Below the pieces are notes generated by a model that saw only the letters and a list, made by a program, of their open reading frames with translations, had not been told where the DNA came from and searched no databases. From [Eubacterium] saphenum (lineage in GTDB: Bacteria > Bacillota > Clostridia > Peptostreptococcales > Anaerovoracaceae): a stretch of 64,000 nucleotides of DNA. Location of the stretch: the NCBI GenBank assembly GCA_004555725.1, contig SFHC01000008.1, positions 21,624 to 85,623 of the forward strand. The letters are read 5' to 3'. How positions within the stretch are numbered: the first letter of the stretch is position 1; each line of letters begins with the position of its first letter. The translations under genes were made by a program, and so were the position numbers. Shown here piece after piece: positions 24,428-33,536 of the stretch.

Positions 24428-25893
24428 AAGTCCTCCTCCTCTGCGGTTTTCAGCGCGCTGACGACGGCGGCCGCCTTGTTCAGACACTCCTGATATTCGT
24501 TTTCCGGAACGGAGTCGTACACGATGCCGGCGCCGCTGCGGATGAATACTTTGTTGTTTTTCTTGTAGGCGATGCGGATCGCGATGCAGCAGTCCAGATT
24601 TCCGGTGAAATCGATGTAGCCGATGGCGCCTCCGTAGATGCCGCGTTTATTATTCTCCAGATCATTGATCAGCTGGCATGCGCGCAGCTTAGGCGCCCCG
24701 GAGAGCGTGCCGGCCGGGAGAACAGAGTCGACGGCGTCGAGTGCATCAAGATCGTCGCGGATTTCACCTTTTACCGTGGATCCGATATGCATGACGTGGG
24801 AATATTTCTCGATGACGTGGTATTTTTCAACCTCTACGGTTCCAAACTTGCTGAGCTTTCCGATGTCATTTCTTCCGAGATCGACAAGCATATTATGTTC
24901 TGCAAGTTCTTTTGGATCAGCGAGGAGTTCCTTTTCCAGCCGGTCATCTTCCTCCCTGGTCTTTCCGCGCGGGCGGGTTCCTGCGAGCGGGAAGGTGTGA
25001 AGCGTTCCATCCTGCAGCTTGACCAGCGTCTCTGGCGAGGATCCGGCGACTTCCATATCAGATCCGGAGAAATACAGCATATACGGAGATGGGTTCAGCG
25101 TCCTCAGAACACGGTAGGTGTTGAAGAGGGAGCCCTCAAAATCCGCTTCCAGGCGGTTGGAAAGAACAATCTGGAAAATATCGCCTTCCTTAATATAGTG
25201 CTTGGCTTTCTGAACCATTTCGCAGTACTGTTCTCTGGTGAAATACGGCTTGATTTCCGAGGTCATTCTTCCCGGAATTTTTTTCTTCGGCGTGCCGTTC
25301 AGAATCAGGTCCTTCAGGTGCTGAATGTCCAGTTCTGCCCGGTTGTATGATGCTCCCAGGTCTCCGTTCAGCGGCATGTTCGCAATCAGAAGAATTTTCT
25401 GTTTGAAATTGTCGAAGCAGATCACTTTGTCGAACAGCATCAGATCCACATCCTGGAATCCTTCTGTGTCTTCTGCGTCGAGTCTCAGCGTCGGCTCTGA
25501 ATACTTCAGGTAATCGTAGGAGAAATAACCGACCAGACCGCCGGTGAAAGGCGGCATTCCCGGAATTTTAGGCGAGCGGTTCTTTTCCATGATCTGACGG
25601 ATGTATTTGCGCGGATCTGCGTCTTCGATGGTTAAATCGTCGATTTTCAGAACTCCGTTTACTGCGCTGATGGCGCTTTTCGGCGAACAGCCCAGGAAGG
25701 AGTAGCGTCCCCACTGTTCGTTGTCTTCCGCGCTTTCCAGCATGTAGCAGTGTTCAGAGATGTTCATCATGATCCGCATGACCTGAACCGGTGTGGCGAC
25801 ATCGGAAAGTATTTCGCCCATGACCGGCGCAATGTCATAACTTCCGGATGCGGCGATTTCCTTTATTTCATCAAGACTTGGTGTAAGCTTCAA
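24424..25893 (-). CDS. trpE: Anthranilate synthase component I
   Basis: This 489-residue chorismate-utilising enzyme is the first committed step to tryptophan. The feedback-inhibition element (MLESAE, an LLES-like motif) lies near residue 50. The catalytic domain has GDIFQIVLSNR, AGTRPRGKT, and VLPAGTLSGAPK near the C-terminus. Translation starts at TTG 25893, supported by AAGGAG six bases upstream. Feedback inhibition together with the T-box upstream gives two levels of tryptophan control. Confidence 0.95.
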   Translation of the reverse strand: MKLTPSLDEIKEIAASGSYDIAPVMGEILSDVATPVQVMRIMMNISEHCYMLESAEDNEQWGRYSFLGCSPKSAISAVNGVLKIDDLTIEDADPRKYIRQIMEKNRSPKIPGMPPFTGGLVGYFSYDYLKYSEPTLRLDAEDTEGFQDVDLMLFDKVICFDNFKQKILLIANMPLNGDLGASYNRAELDIQHLKDLILNGTPKKKIPGRMTSEIKPYFTREQYCEMVQKAKHYIKEGDIFQIVLSNRLEADFEGSLFNTYRVLRTLNPSPYMLYFSGSDMEVAGSSPETLVKLQDGTLHTFPLAGTRPRGKTREEDDRLEKELLADPKELAEHNMLVDLGRNDIGKLSKFGTVEVEKYHVIEKYSHVMHIGSTVKGEIRDDLDALDAVDSVLPAGTLSGAPKLRACQLINDLENNKRGIYGGAIGYIDFTGNLDCCIAIRIAYKKNNKVFIRSGAGIVYDSVPENEYQECLNKAAAVVSALKTAEEEDL

Positions 25894-25952
25894 TCTGGTC
25901 TCCTTTCTTAAGGACCCCTCTGCTTCTCTGCGGCAAAATTCACGCGGACAAG

Positions 25953-26258
25953 AAAAAAGCCCTCAACAGAAACTTGTTTTCTGTCAAGGACGAATAATCA
26001 TCTGTTACCCGCGATGCCACCTTGCTTCGCATTATGCGCACTCTGGGGAATACCAACATATTCCTGGCAACTGACGTATGTCTTCACGTCGCGGAATACT
26101 CAGCACATCAGAAACAGATATTTCTGCCGGCCTTTGACCGCGCCCTCAGCGATCCATATTGCATAACTTGTTTTCCGCCTGCATCTCAGCGCCGCAGGCT
26201 CTCTGTAGGAGCATCATTATCTTTTCTTCGCCTCATCGGTTTTTCTGTATTTTGTTCA
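25953..26258 (-). promoter_or_regulatory. Tryptophan T-box leader
   Basis: The T-box core AAGGTGGCATCGCGGGTAA lies at about 26005-26023 (minus strand). A terminator hairpin follows, TTGACAGAAA pairing with TTTCTGTTGA, then a T-run (25953-25990). The upstream Stem I region contains the AGAGAGC bulge and a distal hairpin GCCTGC/GCAGGC. A UGG triplet at 26154-26156, flanked by A on both sides, is the best candidate specifier codon, matching tryptophan. Uncharged tRNA-Trp should stabilise the antiterminator and switch the operon on. Confidence 0.92.
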
Positions 26259-26266
26259 ACGAATAC

Positions 26267-26295
26267 AATATATCACTAATATTATGTTGGGTCAA
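26267..26295 (-). promoter_or_regulatory. Promoter of the trp operon
   Basis: On the minus strand TTGACC (26290-26295), a 17-bp spacer and TATATT (26267-26272) form a strong promoter about 10 bp upstream of the T-box leader. Confidence 0.8.
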
Positions 26296-26310
26296 CCAAA
26301 ATAATAATTC

Positions 26311-26339
26311 TTGACAGGAATTATTTTTTACGATAATCT
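26311..26339 (+). promoter_or_regulatory. Divergent promoter toward the MFS transporter
   Basis: A perfect TTGACA (26311-26316), 17 bp, then TAATCT (26334-26339). It lies only 15 bp from the -35 box of the divergent trp promoter. Confidence 0.75.
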
Positions 26340-26345
26340 TGTTGT

Positions 26346-26671
26346 ATCAGATTCCGGCAGCGGAAAATTCCGGTCTGCCCGTATCAATCGAAGAATCTGA
26401 AGTTGAAAATCTGTCCGCAGCGCTGGCGGATCACGTGAAGCAACACGGTGCGCTGCAGACCTGAACATGCCGACCGCCTGGGCAACTCAATTTTTTATGG
26501 GTTGTTTTTTTATTTCTCTGAAACCGTGAAATGGGCTTAGAGACACCGATTTCACTGCGCCGCTGATGGATGCATGGCTTCAGGAGAATCAGGAAGACAC
26601 CCCCAACAGAAGTTCAGGCCGCGGCAGGTTGTAAACATGTCATGGGCCTGGAGAATTTTGGAGGTCATGAC
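26346..26671 (+). other. Leader of the MFS transporter with weak terminator and short coding-like remnant
   Basis: Within this 326-nt leader, 26342-26463 reads as a sensible 40-residue tail without ATG (for example VENLSAALADHVKQHG) ending in TGA, which may be the 3' remnant of a lost gene. At 26483-26511 a short stem CAACTC/GGGTTG is followed by seven T, a weak terminator. The leader is otherwise featureless. Either it is debris ahead of the transporter or an attenuated leader. Confidence 0.35.
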
Positions 26672-27925
26672 ATGAGTAATGTGTTAGAGAACAAATGGAT
26701 GCGCGCAGCAGTTCCGGCTCTGCTGATTCACTGCAGCATCGGAACGGTTTACTGCTGGTCCTCGTTCAGCGGGGCGCTGGCGAAGCAGGTCGGCACGTCG
26801 CCGGCGCTGATCGGATTTGCGTTTAGTCTTGCGATTTTTTTCCTCGGAATGTCTGCCGCGTTTGCGGGTCCGTTTATAGAACGGAATATTCATAAGGCAA
26901 GTTTGATTGCCTGTCTCTGTTTTACTGCCGGCATGGCGGGAACGGGGCTGTGCATCCGGTATTCCTCCGTGCTGGGAACTGGGCTGACGACAGCCGGCAT
27001 CTTCCTGTTTTACGGATGTATTATGGGCATCGGTCTTGGAATCGGTTATCTTACGCCGGTCAAGACCCTGATGCTGTGGTTTAAGGATAATCCGGGACTG
27101 GGAACCGGAATTTCCATCATGGGATTCGGTCTTGCCAAAGCCATTGCCAGCCCGGTGATGAATACGCTGCAGGGCAGGATCGGCCTTGCGAATATGTTTT
27201 TTGTCCTGACGGGAGTTTACTTTCTCATGATGATGCTCGGCCACTTTCTGCTGAAAAAACCGGAAGGCTGGGTGGAGCCGCAGGTCAAAAATACGGTGAA
27301 CCGGTTGAAACTGTTTCGGAATAAGACGTATGCGGGCATCTGGCTGATGTTCTATATCAATATCACCTGCGGACTGGCGCTGATTTCTTATGAGAAACCG
27401 ATCCTGCAGCTTGCCGGATTCGGAATGGCAGCGATCAGCGTGGTGCAGTCTCTGACGGCGGCATCCAACGCACTTGGACGTATCGGATTTTCTACTTTCA
27501 GTGATCATCTTAAAGACAGGAATTCTGTGTATAAGACAATTTTCCTGCTCTGTATCGGAACAGCGGCCGCCGCATTTGCCGTTTCTGCAGTGAGCAAGGG
27601 AATTCTGGCGGTTGTGTTCATTCTGCTGCTGGTGGTCAATGCCGGATACGGCGGAGGATTCAGCACACTTCCGGCCCTGCTTTCCAGCCGCTTCGGCATG
27701 AAAAACATCAGCACCATTCACGGTGTGGCGCTTTCTGCGTGGGCGTTTGCCGGGCTTTCCGGAAATCAGCTGACAGCGCTGATCCTGCGGATGACCGGTT
27801 CTTATGAGAATGTCATTATCGTTCTGGCAGGACTCTATCTGATCGCGTTCCTGATCGCCCAGTTTGTTGTCGGAACAGAAGAACAGGAACTCTGCGTTCC
27901 GAGTGGTGCGGCGTCAGCAGAATAA
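26672..27925 (+). CDS. MFS transporter, OFA (oxalate/formate antiporter) family
   Basis: This 417-residue protein has about 12 transmembrane helices. It fits the OFA family: the early HCSIGTVYCWSSFSGALAKQ segment, GIGLGIGYLTPVKTLMLWF and GVALSAWAFAGLSGNQ are typical. Substrates in the family include oxalate/formate and other monocarboxylates. ATG 26672 is chosen because GGAGG (26659-26663) is correctly placed; a longer frame from 26570 lacks support. A strong terminator follows. Confidence 0.9.
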   Translation: MSNVLENKWMRAAVPALLIHCSIGTVYCWSSFSGALAKQVGTSPALIGFAFSLAIFFLGMSAAFAGPFIERNIHKASLIACLCFTAGMAGTGLCIRYSSVLGTGLTTAGIFLFYGCIMGIGLGIGYLTPVKTLMLWFKDNPGLGTGISIMGFGLAKAIASPVMNTLQGRIGLANMFFVLTGVYFLMMMLGHFLLKKPEGWVEPQVKNTVNRLKLFRNKTYAGIWLMFYINITCGLALISYEKPILQLAGFGMAAISVVQSLTAASNALGRIGFSTFSDHLKDRNSVYKTIFLLCIGTAAAAFAVSAVSKGILAVVFILLLVVNAGYGGGFSTLPALLSSRFGMKNISTIHGVALSAWAFAGLSGNQLTALILRMTGSYENVIIVLAGLYLIAFLIAQFVVGTEEQELCVPSGAASAE

Positions 27926-27984
27926 CAGGCCTGCGCCCGTGCAGAGTGTGCACACGTTAGATTAGAATATTAACCGTAAATAAT

Positions 27985-28040
27985 AAGAGAGCGGCTGCCC
28001 GCAGTTGAGATTAATCCTGATCCGGGCATCCGCTCTCTTT
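27985..28040 (+). terminator. Terminator of the MFS transporter gene
   Basis: AGAGAGCGG with CTGCCCG pairs with CGGGCAT and CCGCTCTCT across a loop, followed by TTT. Confidence 0.8.
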
Positions 28041-28167
28041 GTTGAATTGTGAATGAGTTTTTGAATATTGGTTATTGGTATTGCAGGAAAAGTTTAATTG
28101 GCTAGTTTGATTCTGTAACGCCTGTGCCGGGCCTGCGCCCGGCGCCGGCACTGTCAGACGGAGGGCA

Positions 28168-28593
28168 TTAACCCTCAATCTGAATCAGATGATTATCCTC
28201 GACTTCCGGTTTTGCTTCCTTCTTCGGAACGCATACGGTCAGCACACCATTATCAAATTTTGCCTTAATATCGTCTTCGCTGACATCTTTGCCGACGTAG
28301 AAACTTCTGGAGCAGGTGCCCTGGAAACGCTCACGGCGCAGATATTTGCCGTCCTTGTCCTTTTCATCATTGCTCTTATTGGTTGTAGCTTCAAAGTTCA
28401 GGACGCCGTCTTTCAGCTGGAGCTTTACATCATCCTTGCTGAATCCAGGCAGATCCATCGTCAGTTCATAATGATCGTCGGCGTCTTTCACGTCGCTCTT
28501 CATCAGTGTCGGATCAGTGCTTACTGTCGGCCAGTCCATGATATCATCAAAATCATTAAATAAATTATCTCTGAATACGCTTGGGAACAACAT
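28168..28593 (-). CDS. Small heat-shock protein Hsp20 (copy 1)
   Basis: This 141-residue protein has an alpha-crystallin domain at about residues 33-135: DLPGFSKDDVKLQLKDGVL, RRERFQGTCSRSFYVG, and FDNGVLTVCVPK, which contains the conserved GVL motif. It acts as an ATP-independent holdase against aggregation. The ATG follows GGAGG. It is highly similar to the gene at 28858-29283, with the same N-terminal FNDFDD and WPTVSTD stretch, so the pair arose by tandem duplication. A CIRCE element lies 63 bp upstream. Confidence 0.95.
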   Translation of the reverse strand: MLFPSVFRDNLFNDFDDIMDWPTVSTDPTLMKSDVKDADDHYELTMDLPGFSKDDVKLQLKDGVLNFEATTNKSNDEKDKDGKYLRRERFQGTCSRSFYVGKDVSEDDIKAKFDNGVLTVCVPKKEAKPEVEDNHLIQIEG

Positions 28594-28655
28594 AATGAAA
28601 AACCTCCTTATAATTTACTCGTGTTTATACAGCCTGCGCTGTTATTTCTGTGTCT

Positions 28656-28682
28656 TTAGCACTGTATGTACAAGAGTGCTAA
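28656..28682 (-). promoter_or_regulatory. CIRCE operator of hsp20 copy 1
   Basis: TTAGCACTG, nine bases, GAGTGCTAA matches the HrcA-binding CIRCE consensus with one mismatch in the left arm. It is placed in the 5' region of hsp20 copy 1, predicting release of HrcA repression on heat shock. No clear promoter pair was seen next to it. Confidence 0.9.
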
Positions 28683-28857
28683 ACAGAATCTATAATCATG
28701 CCAGCGCCGCATAACGTCTGCAGCACTGGCCGTGATTACCTTATTGATTGATCTATGTTATGTCGAATAATCGATCGAACAAGCTTTTATTATCTATGAG
28801 TCAGCGGAGCTTTTCGGCTCGCTGAACAGCAGCATGCTTCATTTGTGAAAACCGGGA

Positions 28858-29283
28858 TTAACCTTCAATCTGAATGTAATGGTTCTGTTCAACAGCTGGT
28901 TTCTGCTCCGGCTTTGGGATGCAGACGGTCAGAACGCCATTATCAAATTTTGCTTTGATGTCGTTCTCAGTGACATCTTTGCCGACGTAGAAGCTCCTGG
29001 AGCAAGTGCCCTGGAAACGCTCGCGGCGCAGGTACTTTCCGTTTTCATCTTTCTGATCGTTATTCTTGCTGGTGGTGGCTTCAAAACTCAGGATGCCGTT
29101 CTTCAGCTGGAGCTTTACATCATCCTTGCTGAATCCCGGAAGATCCATCATCAGTTCATAATGATCACCGGCGTCTTTTACATCGCTCTTCATCAATGTT
29201 GAATCTGTGCTGACTGTCGGCCAGTCCATGAAATCATCAAAATCATTAAAGAATCCATTTCTGAAAATGCTCGGTAACATCAT
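28858..29283 (-). CDS. Small heat-shock protein Hsp20 (copy 2)
   Basis: The start at 29283 follows AGGAGG by 9 bases, giving 141 residues, the same as copy 1. The alpha-crystallin domain has DLPGFSKDDVKLQLKNGIL, RRERFQGTCSRSFYVG and FDNGVLTVCIPK. Differences from copy 1 are mostly conservative and cluster in the NDQKDENGK loop and the C-terminal tail. Its own CIRCE lies upstream, so both copies keep separate HrcA control. Confidence 0.95.
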   Translation of the reverse strand: MMLPSIFRNGFFNDFDDFMDWPTVSTDSTLMKSDVKDAGDHYELMMDLPGFSKDDVKLQLKNGILSFEATTSKNNDQKDENGKYLRRERFQGTCSRSFYVGKDVTENDIKAKFDNGVLTVCIPKPEQKPAVEQNHYIQIEG

Positions 29284-29385
29284 AATTGAAAACCTCCTTT
29301 TTATGTTCACACACCTGCCGGATCGGATCCTTCAGGTGTGTTTCCATTCACTCTCTAATCTCTTCATTTCCCTTTGACAATTCTT

Positions 29386-29427
29386 ATTATACTCATTTTG
29401 TTAGCACTGTCAACAGTTGAGTGCTAA
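29386..29427 (-). promoter_or_regulatory. Promoter overlapped by CIRCE, hsp20 copy 2
   Basis: The CIRCE element TTAGCACTG-N9-GAGTGCTAA lies at 29401-29427. On the minus strand TTGACA (29408-29413), 16 bp, then TATAAT (29386-29391) form a consensus promoter whose -35 box is inside the CIRCE element. HrcA binding would directly block RNA polymerase. Confidence 0.9.
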
Positions 29428-29626
29428 AAATATAAAAAAGTTTTGAACAAGGGGCTCTGAACAGATGTGGATCTGATATTATCGTGACAAAACAGATGGG
29501 CAAGGGTTGGAATTTCAACGTTATAATTTTCACAATGCCATCTCTTCCTTGCACTTCACTTTTGATATGGTAATATTGAATTGTCGGAAGTAACGAGAAT
29601 ATAACCGGTAATATGGAGGACAGACA

Positions 29627-30328
29627 TTGAAATTTGAAGTTGATAAGGAAGTGTTCAAACTTCTGCCTGAATATATCGTGGGAATTGTCACGGTTGACGG
29701 AATTAACAATCACGGACAGAACCAGGAAATTGAAGATCTGCTGAGCAGTGCGGTTGCAGAATGCAGCGCTGCATTTGAAGGCGTCAAAGCCAAGAAAGCA
29801 GAGGAAGTTCAGCCGTACCGCGAGGCATTCCGCAAGATCGGAATCAATCCGAACCGCTACATGTGTTCGATCGAGGCTCTGATCGACCGGATTTCCAAGG
29901 GAAAGGGCATGCCGCATATCAATCCGGCGGTGGATCTTGGAAATGCCGTTTCACTCAGACACCGCCTGCCGATCGGTGCGCATGATGACGGAACGATTGA
30001 GGATGCTCTGACGGTGCGTTACACGAGAGAGGGAGACGTGTTTATTCCGTTTGGTTCTGAGGAGCCGGACAACCCGAAAGAGGGAGAGGTCGTATACGCT
30101 TCCGGAAATCAGGTCCGCACCCGCCGCTGGACGTGGCGGCAGAGCCAGATCGGAGAAATTACAGAGGATACGACTGCAATTCAGTTTCCGATCGACGGAT
30201 TTTCCGACTTCAATCAGGCAGAGGTAGAAGCAGCGCGTGATGAGCTTGCAGAGCTTCTGCAGAAATTTTTCAATGGCACTGTGCATGTGGGCATGGTGGA
30301 CGCACAGCATCCGGTTTATGAAGACTAA
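29627..30328 (+). CDS. B3/B4 tRNA-binding-domain protein
   Basis: This 233-residue protein is a stand-alone version of the B3/B4 domain of phenylalanyl-tRNA synthetase beta subunit. Recognisable parts are PYREAFRKIGINPNRYMCSIEALI and INPAVDLGNAVSLRHRLPIGAHD. Such free-standing proteins are thought to handle misacylated tRNA or amino-acid editing. Translation most likely starts at TTG 29627, with GGAGGA six bases upstream and no suitable ATG. The 343-bp gap before it holds the hsp20 promoter and this gene's own leader. Confidence 0.85.
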   Translation: MKFEVDKEVFKLLPEYIVGIVTVDGINNHGQNQEIEDLLSSAVAECSAAFEGVKAKKAEEVQPYREAFRKIGINPNRYMCSIEALIDRISKGKGMPHINPAVDLGNAVSLRHRLPIGAHDDGTIEDALTVRYTREGDVFIPFGSEEPDNPKEGEVVYASGNQVRTRRWTWRQSQIGEITEDTTAIQFPIDGFSDFNQAEVEAARDELAELLQKFFNGTVHVGMVDAQHPVYED

Positions 30329-30456
30329 GTGCTTTTCCTTGCCTGTTCTTTTTGTCAAAAGGAACACGTGCAGAGGAGATACGCTGTGTTTCCGGAAATA
30401 TTCCGGTATATAATGGTAACAATCAGAAAGAAGTATAAAATCAGGAGGTAAAAGGA

Positions 30457-31647
30457 ATGATTGCCAATTCAATGATCCCGCTGGTGCAGGGAAATTCTGC
30501 CGTTCGGGCGATGTTTGAACAGGGAAAGAAAATGGCTGCGATTTACGGAGAGGAAAATGTCTATGATTTCAGCCTGGGAAATCCGAACCTGTATCCGCCG
30601 GAGGCTGTCAAGGATGCGATTATTGACATTCTGAACACAGAGGATCCGCATAAGGTTCACGGATATATGTCCAACGCCGGTTTTGAATCTACGAGAAAGG
30701 CCATTGCAGATGATCTGAACGAGCGGTTCAACACAGATTTCGGTGCAAAGAACATTATTATGACGGTAGGCGCGGGATCCGCGATTAACGTCGCGCTCAG
30801 AACGATCCTTGATCCGGGCGATGAGGTTATCGTGTTTGCACCGTATTTTGTAGAATACAGAAACTATATTGCGAATTACCATGGCGTAACGATCGAGGTT
30901 TCTCCTAATCCGGAGCACGGTTTTATGCCGGATATGAAAGAGTTTGCGTATAAGATCAACAGACGTACGCGCGCGGTCATTATCAATACGCCGAACAACC
31001 CGACCGGAGCAATTTATCCGGATACAGTCATTAAGGAGATCGCGGATATTCTTGCCGCTAAGCAGCGTGAGCTTGGAACAATCATCTACCTGATTTCAGA
31101 TGAGCCGTACAGAGAACTGATCTACACAGACAAGCCGATCGTCTGCACATCCAAGTTCTATGACAATACGCTGATCGCGTATTCTTTCAGCAAGTCCCTC
31201 TCTCTTCCGGGCGAGAGAATCGGATACCTGGCAATTCCGGATATGTCGGACCAGTCGAGTGAATTCATTGAGGCCGCGACCATCGCGAACAGAATCTGCG
31301 GCGATGTCAACGCGCCGTCCCTGATGCAGCTGACGATTGAACGCTGCCTGAAAGAGAAGGTTGACATCGATTACTACAGAAAGAATGCGGAAGATCTGTA
31401 TGATATCGTGACCGAAGCCGGATTTGAGTGCGTAAAGCCGGAAGGCGCATTCTATCTGTGGATGAAGTCGCCGGTTCCGAATGAGAAGGAGTTCGTAGAG
31501 GCTGCGGAAGAGGAGCACATCATTCTCGTACCGGGAAGTTCATTTGCCGGACCTGGAAATGTCCGCCTGTCCTTCTGCGTATCGCATGAGATGATCGAGC
31601 GCTCAAGAGATGCATTCATGAGACTTGGGAAAAGATATTTTAAATAA
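30457..31647 (+). CDS. PLP-dependent aminotransferase (aspartate aminotransferase-like)
   Basis: This 396-residue fold-type I enzyme carries FSLGNPNLYPPEAV near the N-terminus, NTPNNPTGAIYP with the conserved Asn, SDEPYRELIY and FSKSLSLPGERIGYLA with the PLP lysine, and the C-terminal NVRLSFCVS with the substrate arginine. AGGAGG precedes the ATG. A perfect TATAAT lies at 30409-30414 behind a small CCGGAAATATTCCGG palindrome. It differs strongly from the aminotransferase at 1078, so they are not recent duplicates. Confidence 0.9.
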   Translation: MIANSMIPLVQGNSAVRAMFEQGKKMAAIYGEENVYDFSLGNPNLYPPEAVKDAIIDILNTEDPHKVHGYMSNAGFESTRKAIADDLNERFNTDFGAKNIIMTVGAGSAINVALRTILDPGDEVIVFAPYFVEYRNYIANYHGVTIEVSPNPEHGFMPDMKEFAYKINRRTRAVIINTPNNPTGAIYPDTVIKEIADILAAKQRELGTIIYLISDEPYRELIYTDKPIVCTSKFYDNTLIAYSFSKSLSLPGERIGYLAIPDMSDQSSEFIEAATIANRICGDVNAPSLMQLTIERCLKEKVDIDYYRKNAEDLYDIVTEAGFECVKPEGAFYLWMKSPVPNEKEFVEAAEEEHIILVPGSSFAGPGNVRLSFCVSHEMIERSRDAFMRLGKRYFK

Positions 31648-31752
31648 GAGCTCCGGTTATAAATCAGCACAGCGGGATTGCGGATGAGGAGAATATCCGG
31701 AATCCGGATTTCCCGGATTCAGCCCGTGATGAAGATGAAACAGAAGCAAAAT

Positions 31753-31795
31753 AAAACGCTGCGGCAGATGGTTATTCATCCGCTGCAGCGTTTTT
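31753..31795 (+). terminator. Terminator after the second aminotransferase
   Basis: AAAACGCTGC and GCAGCGTTTT pair with an inner GATGG/ATC stem and end in a T-run; A-rich on the left, so it may also serve the convergent PHP gene. Confidence 0.75.
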
Positions 31796-31809
31796 AACTG
31801 CGTGTTTTT

Positions 31810-32592
31810 TTAAATGTTGTAATCTCCGAGGATTTTATGGACGACGGATCTTCTGTAAGGTTTAAATAACAGTCCCAGACTCTGATTATAGGCTTTAAAT
31901 CCCCATGTTGCGGCAAACATGTTCCGTTTCTCGTGGCTGCGCTTATAGGTGCGCTCTCTTCCGCCGAACGCCGCGATGCCGCCGTTCTTGATGGCGTGAA
32001 TCATGTCGTTGTTGCACGTGATGTCTTCATCAAAATCCGTGTAAGCAAGCCCGACGTATTTGGCAACGTGCGCGTCCGTGCCGCCCGTGCACGGAAGGTT
32101 GTAATGATCAGCCAGCTCTCTGGCTTTGACATTGGACGACGGTTTTTCACAGGCATTCAGTCCCTCGACAAAGTCTAAATCGGCAAGGATTTCAGGGTGT
32201 TTCCTTGTATGCAAGGTGAACATCGCGCTGGAACTTTTCATTCCGAACGGGTGGGCAACACCCAGGACACCACCGTATTCATGAACGACCTTGGTCAGGA
32301 CTTCCAGCCGCATTCCGCGGTACTGGAGTAGTTTCAGATGGACGCCGTCCGGCAGGATCACAATGAAGTGGCCCGCATTTCTAGTATCGTACTCAATGCC
32401 CTTGAGAACCACAAAGTCCTCTGGCATTTCGTCCTGGAATGAACGCCAGTGATTGTAGCCTCTATATGAATCATGGTCGGTGACCAGCATACCGCCGAAG
32501 CCCTTACTTTTTAAGATCTGTGCATAATCCCAGATGGAAATTCTTGCGTCAATGGATCCTTCGGCGGTATGGCAGTGCATGTCAAATTTCAT
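31810..32592 (-). CDS. PHP-domain phosphoesterase
   Basis: This 260-residue protein has the PHP metal-binding signature: FDMHCHTAEGS (His-x-His), VTDHDSYRG (Asp-His) and GVAHPFGMK, TGGTDAHV (His-x-His region). PHP proteins of this size are trinuclear metal phosphoesterases; histidinol-phosphatase-like or 3',5'-nucleotidase-like activity is possible. AAAGGA upstream of ATG 32592 supports the start. It is divergent from the nitroreductase gene. Confidence 0.85.
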   Translation of the reverse strand: MKFDMHCHTAEGSIDARISIWDYAQILKSKGFGGMLVTDHDSYRGYNHWRSFQDEMPEDFVVLKGIEYDTRNAGHFIVILPDGVHLKLLQYRGMRLEVLTKVVHEYGGVLGVAHPFGMKSSSAMFTLHTRKHPEILADLDFVEGLNACEKPSSNVKARELADHYNLPCTGGTDAHVAKYVGLAYTDFDEDITCNNDMIHAIKNGGIAAFGGRERTYKRSHEKRNMFAATWGFKAYNQSLGLLFKPYRRSVVHKILGDYNI

Positions 32593-32845
32593 CGCATCAT
32601 TCCTTTCTGTAACTCATCTCACTATCTTTATTATACACGCCTTAAAAGGAATGGAACGTTAAAAGAAGGAAGAAAATGTGAAATTTTGCCAACAGGACAT
32701 ACAAAAAGTAAAGTCTTTCCCGGTGTTTCATGTGGGGTATAATAAGTGCAGAACGGACCGATGCCGCAGAATATTAAGACCTGCCGGCGTGGGATCGGTA
32801 AGATCGTATTGCTGACTTTAATGAGAAGAATCAGAGGGTGATAAA

Positions 32846-33415
32846 ATGGAATTAAAAGAGTTATTTAGAACATGCCGCAGCTACCGTTCCTTTAAGCAGG
32901 ATCCGGTTCCGGAAGATGTTATTGCTGATATGATGGAAGATGTGAGAATCGCAAGCAGTGCGGCAAATCTAATGCCGCTCCGTTACGTTGTTGTGCGCGA
33001 TCTGGAGAACGTCGAGAAGATGCAGGATCTTGTCGGATGGGCAGGGTATCTGAAAGGCGCCGGCACACCGCAGAAGGGACACCAACCGGTTTTGTTTATT
33101 GCGATGATCGAGGCAGAAGGCGCCGGCGCCTTTGCGGATGTTGATCTTGGCATTGCCGCGCATACACTTGCGGCAGCTGCCTGGGAGAAGGGAATCGGAA
33201 GCTGTATTCTCGGAAACATCAAGCGAGATCAGATCAAGGAACTGCTGGACATTCCGGAAGCAGACAATCTGCGTCTGGTCATGGCCTTCGGCATTCCGGA
33301 TCATCAGGCAGAAGTTGTGGACATGAAAGACGGCGATGTGAAATACTGGCGTGACGAGAACGGAAACTACCACGTTCCAAAGCGTCCGATGGAAGAGATC
33401 GTCCGTTATAAATAA
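32846..33415 (+). CDS. Nitroreductase-family flavoprotein
   Basis: This 189-residue FMN-dependent oxidoreductase has the N-terminal RSYRSFKQDPVPEDVI, ASSAANLMPLRYVVV and the C-terminal GKGIGSC-type segment EKGIGSCILGNIKRDQIKE followed by LVMAFGIP. The electron acceptor is unknown. TATAAT (32738-32743) lies upstream, with no good -35 box. A hairpin terminator follows. Confidence 0.9.
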   Translation: MELKELFRTCRSYRSFKQDPVPEDVIADMMEDVRIASSAANLMPLRYVVVRDLENVEKMQDLVGWAGYLKGAGTPQKGHQPVLFIAMIEAEGAGAFADVDLGIAAHTLAAAAWEKGIGSCILGNIKRDQIKELLDIPEADNLRLVMAFGIPDHQAEVVDMKDGDVKYWRDENGNYHVPKRPMEEIVRYK

Positions 33416-33435
33416 CAGGACAGAAATACGAAAAA

Positions 33436-33484
33436 ATGCATGGATACTTGCACGTATTACGATACGAGATCCATGCGTTTTTTC
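33436..33484 (+). terminator. Terminator of the nitroreductase gene
   Basis: ATGCATGGAT (33436-33445) pairs with ATCCATGCGT (33469-33478) with inner pairing of CGTAT/ATACG, then a T-run; the A-run on the left could serve the opposite strand. Confidence 0.8.
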
Positions 33485-33536
33485 TTGCCGCCGGACGGGG
33501 CAGACCGTATTCTGTGCCTGGCCGCCTCAGGTTAAG

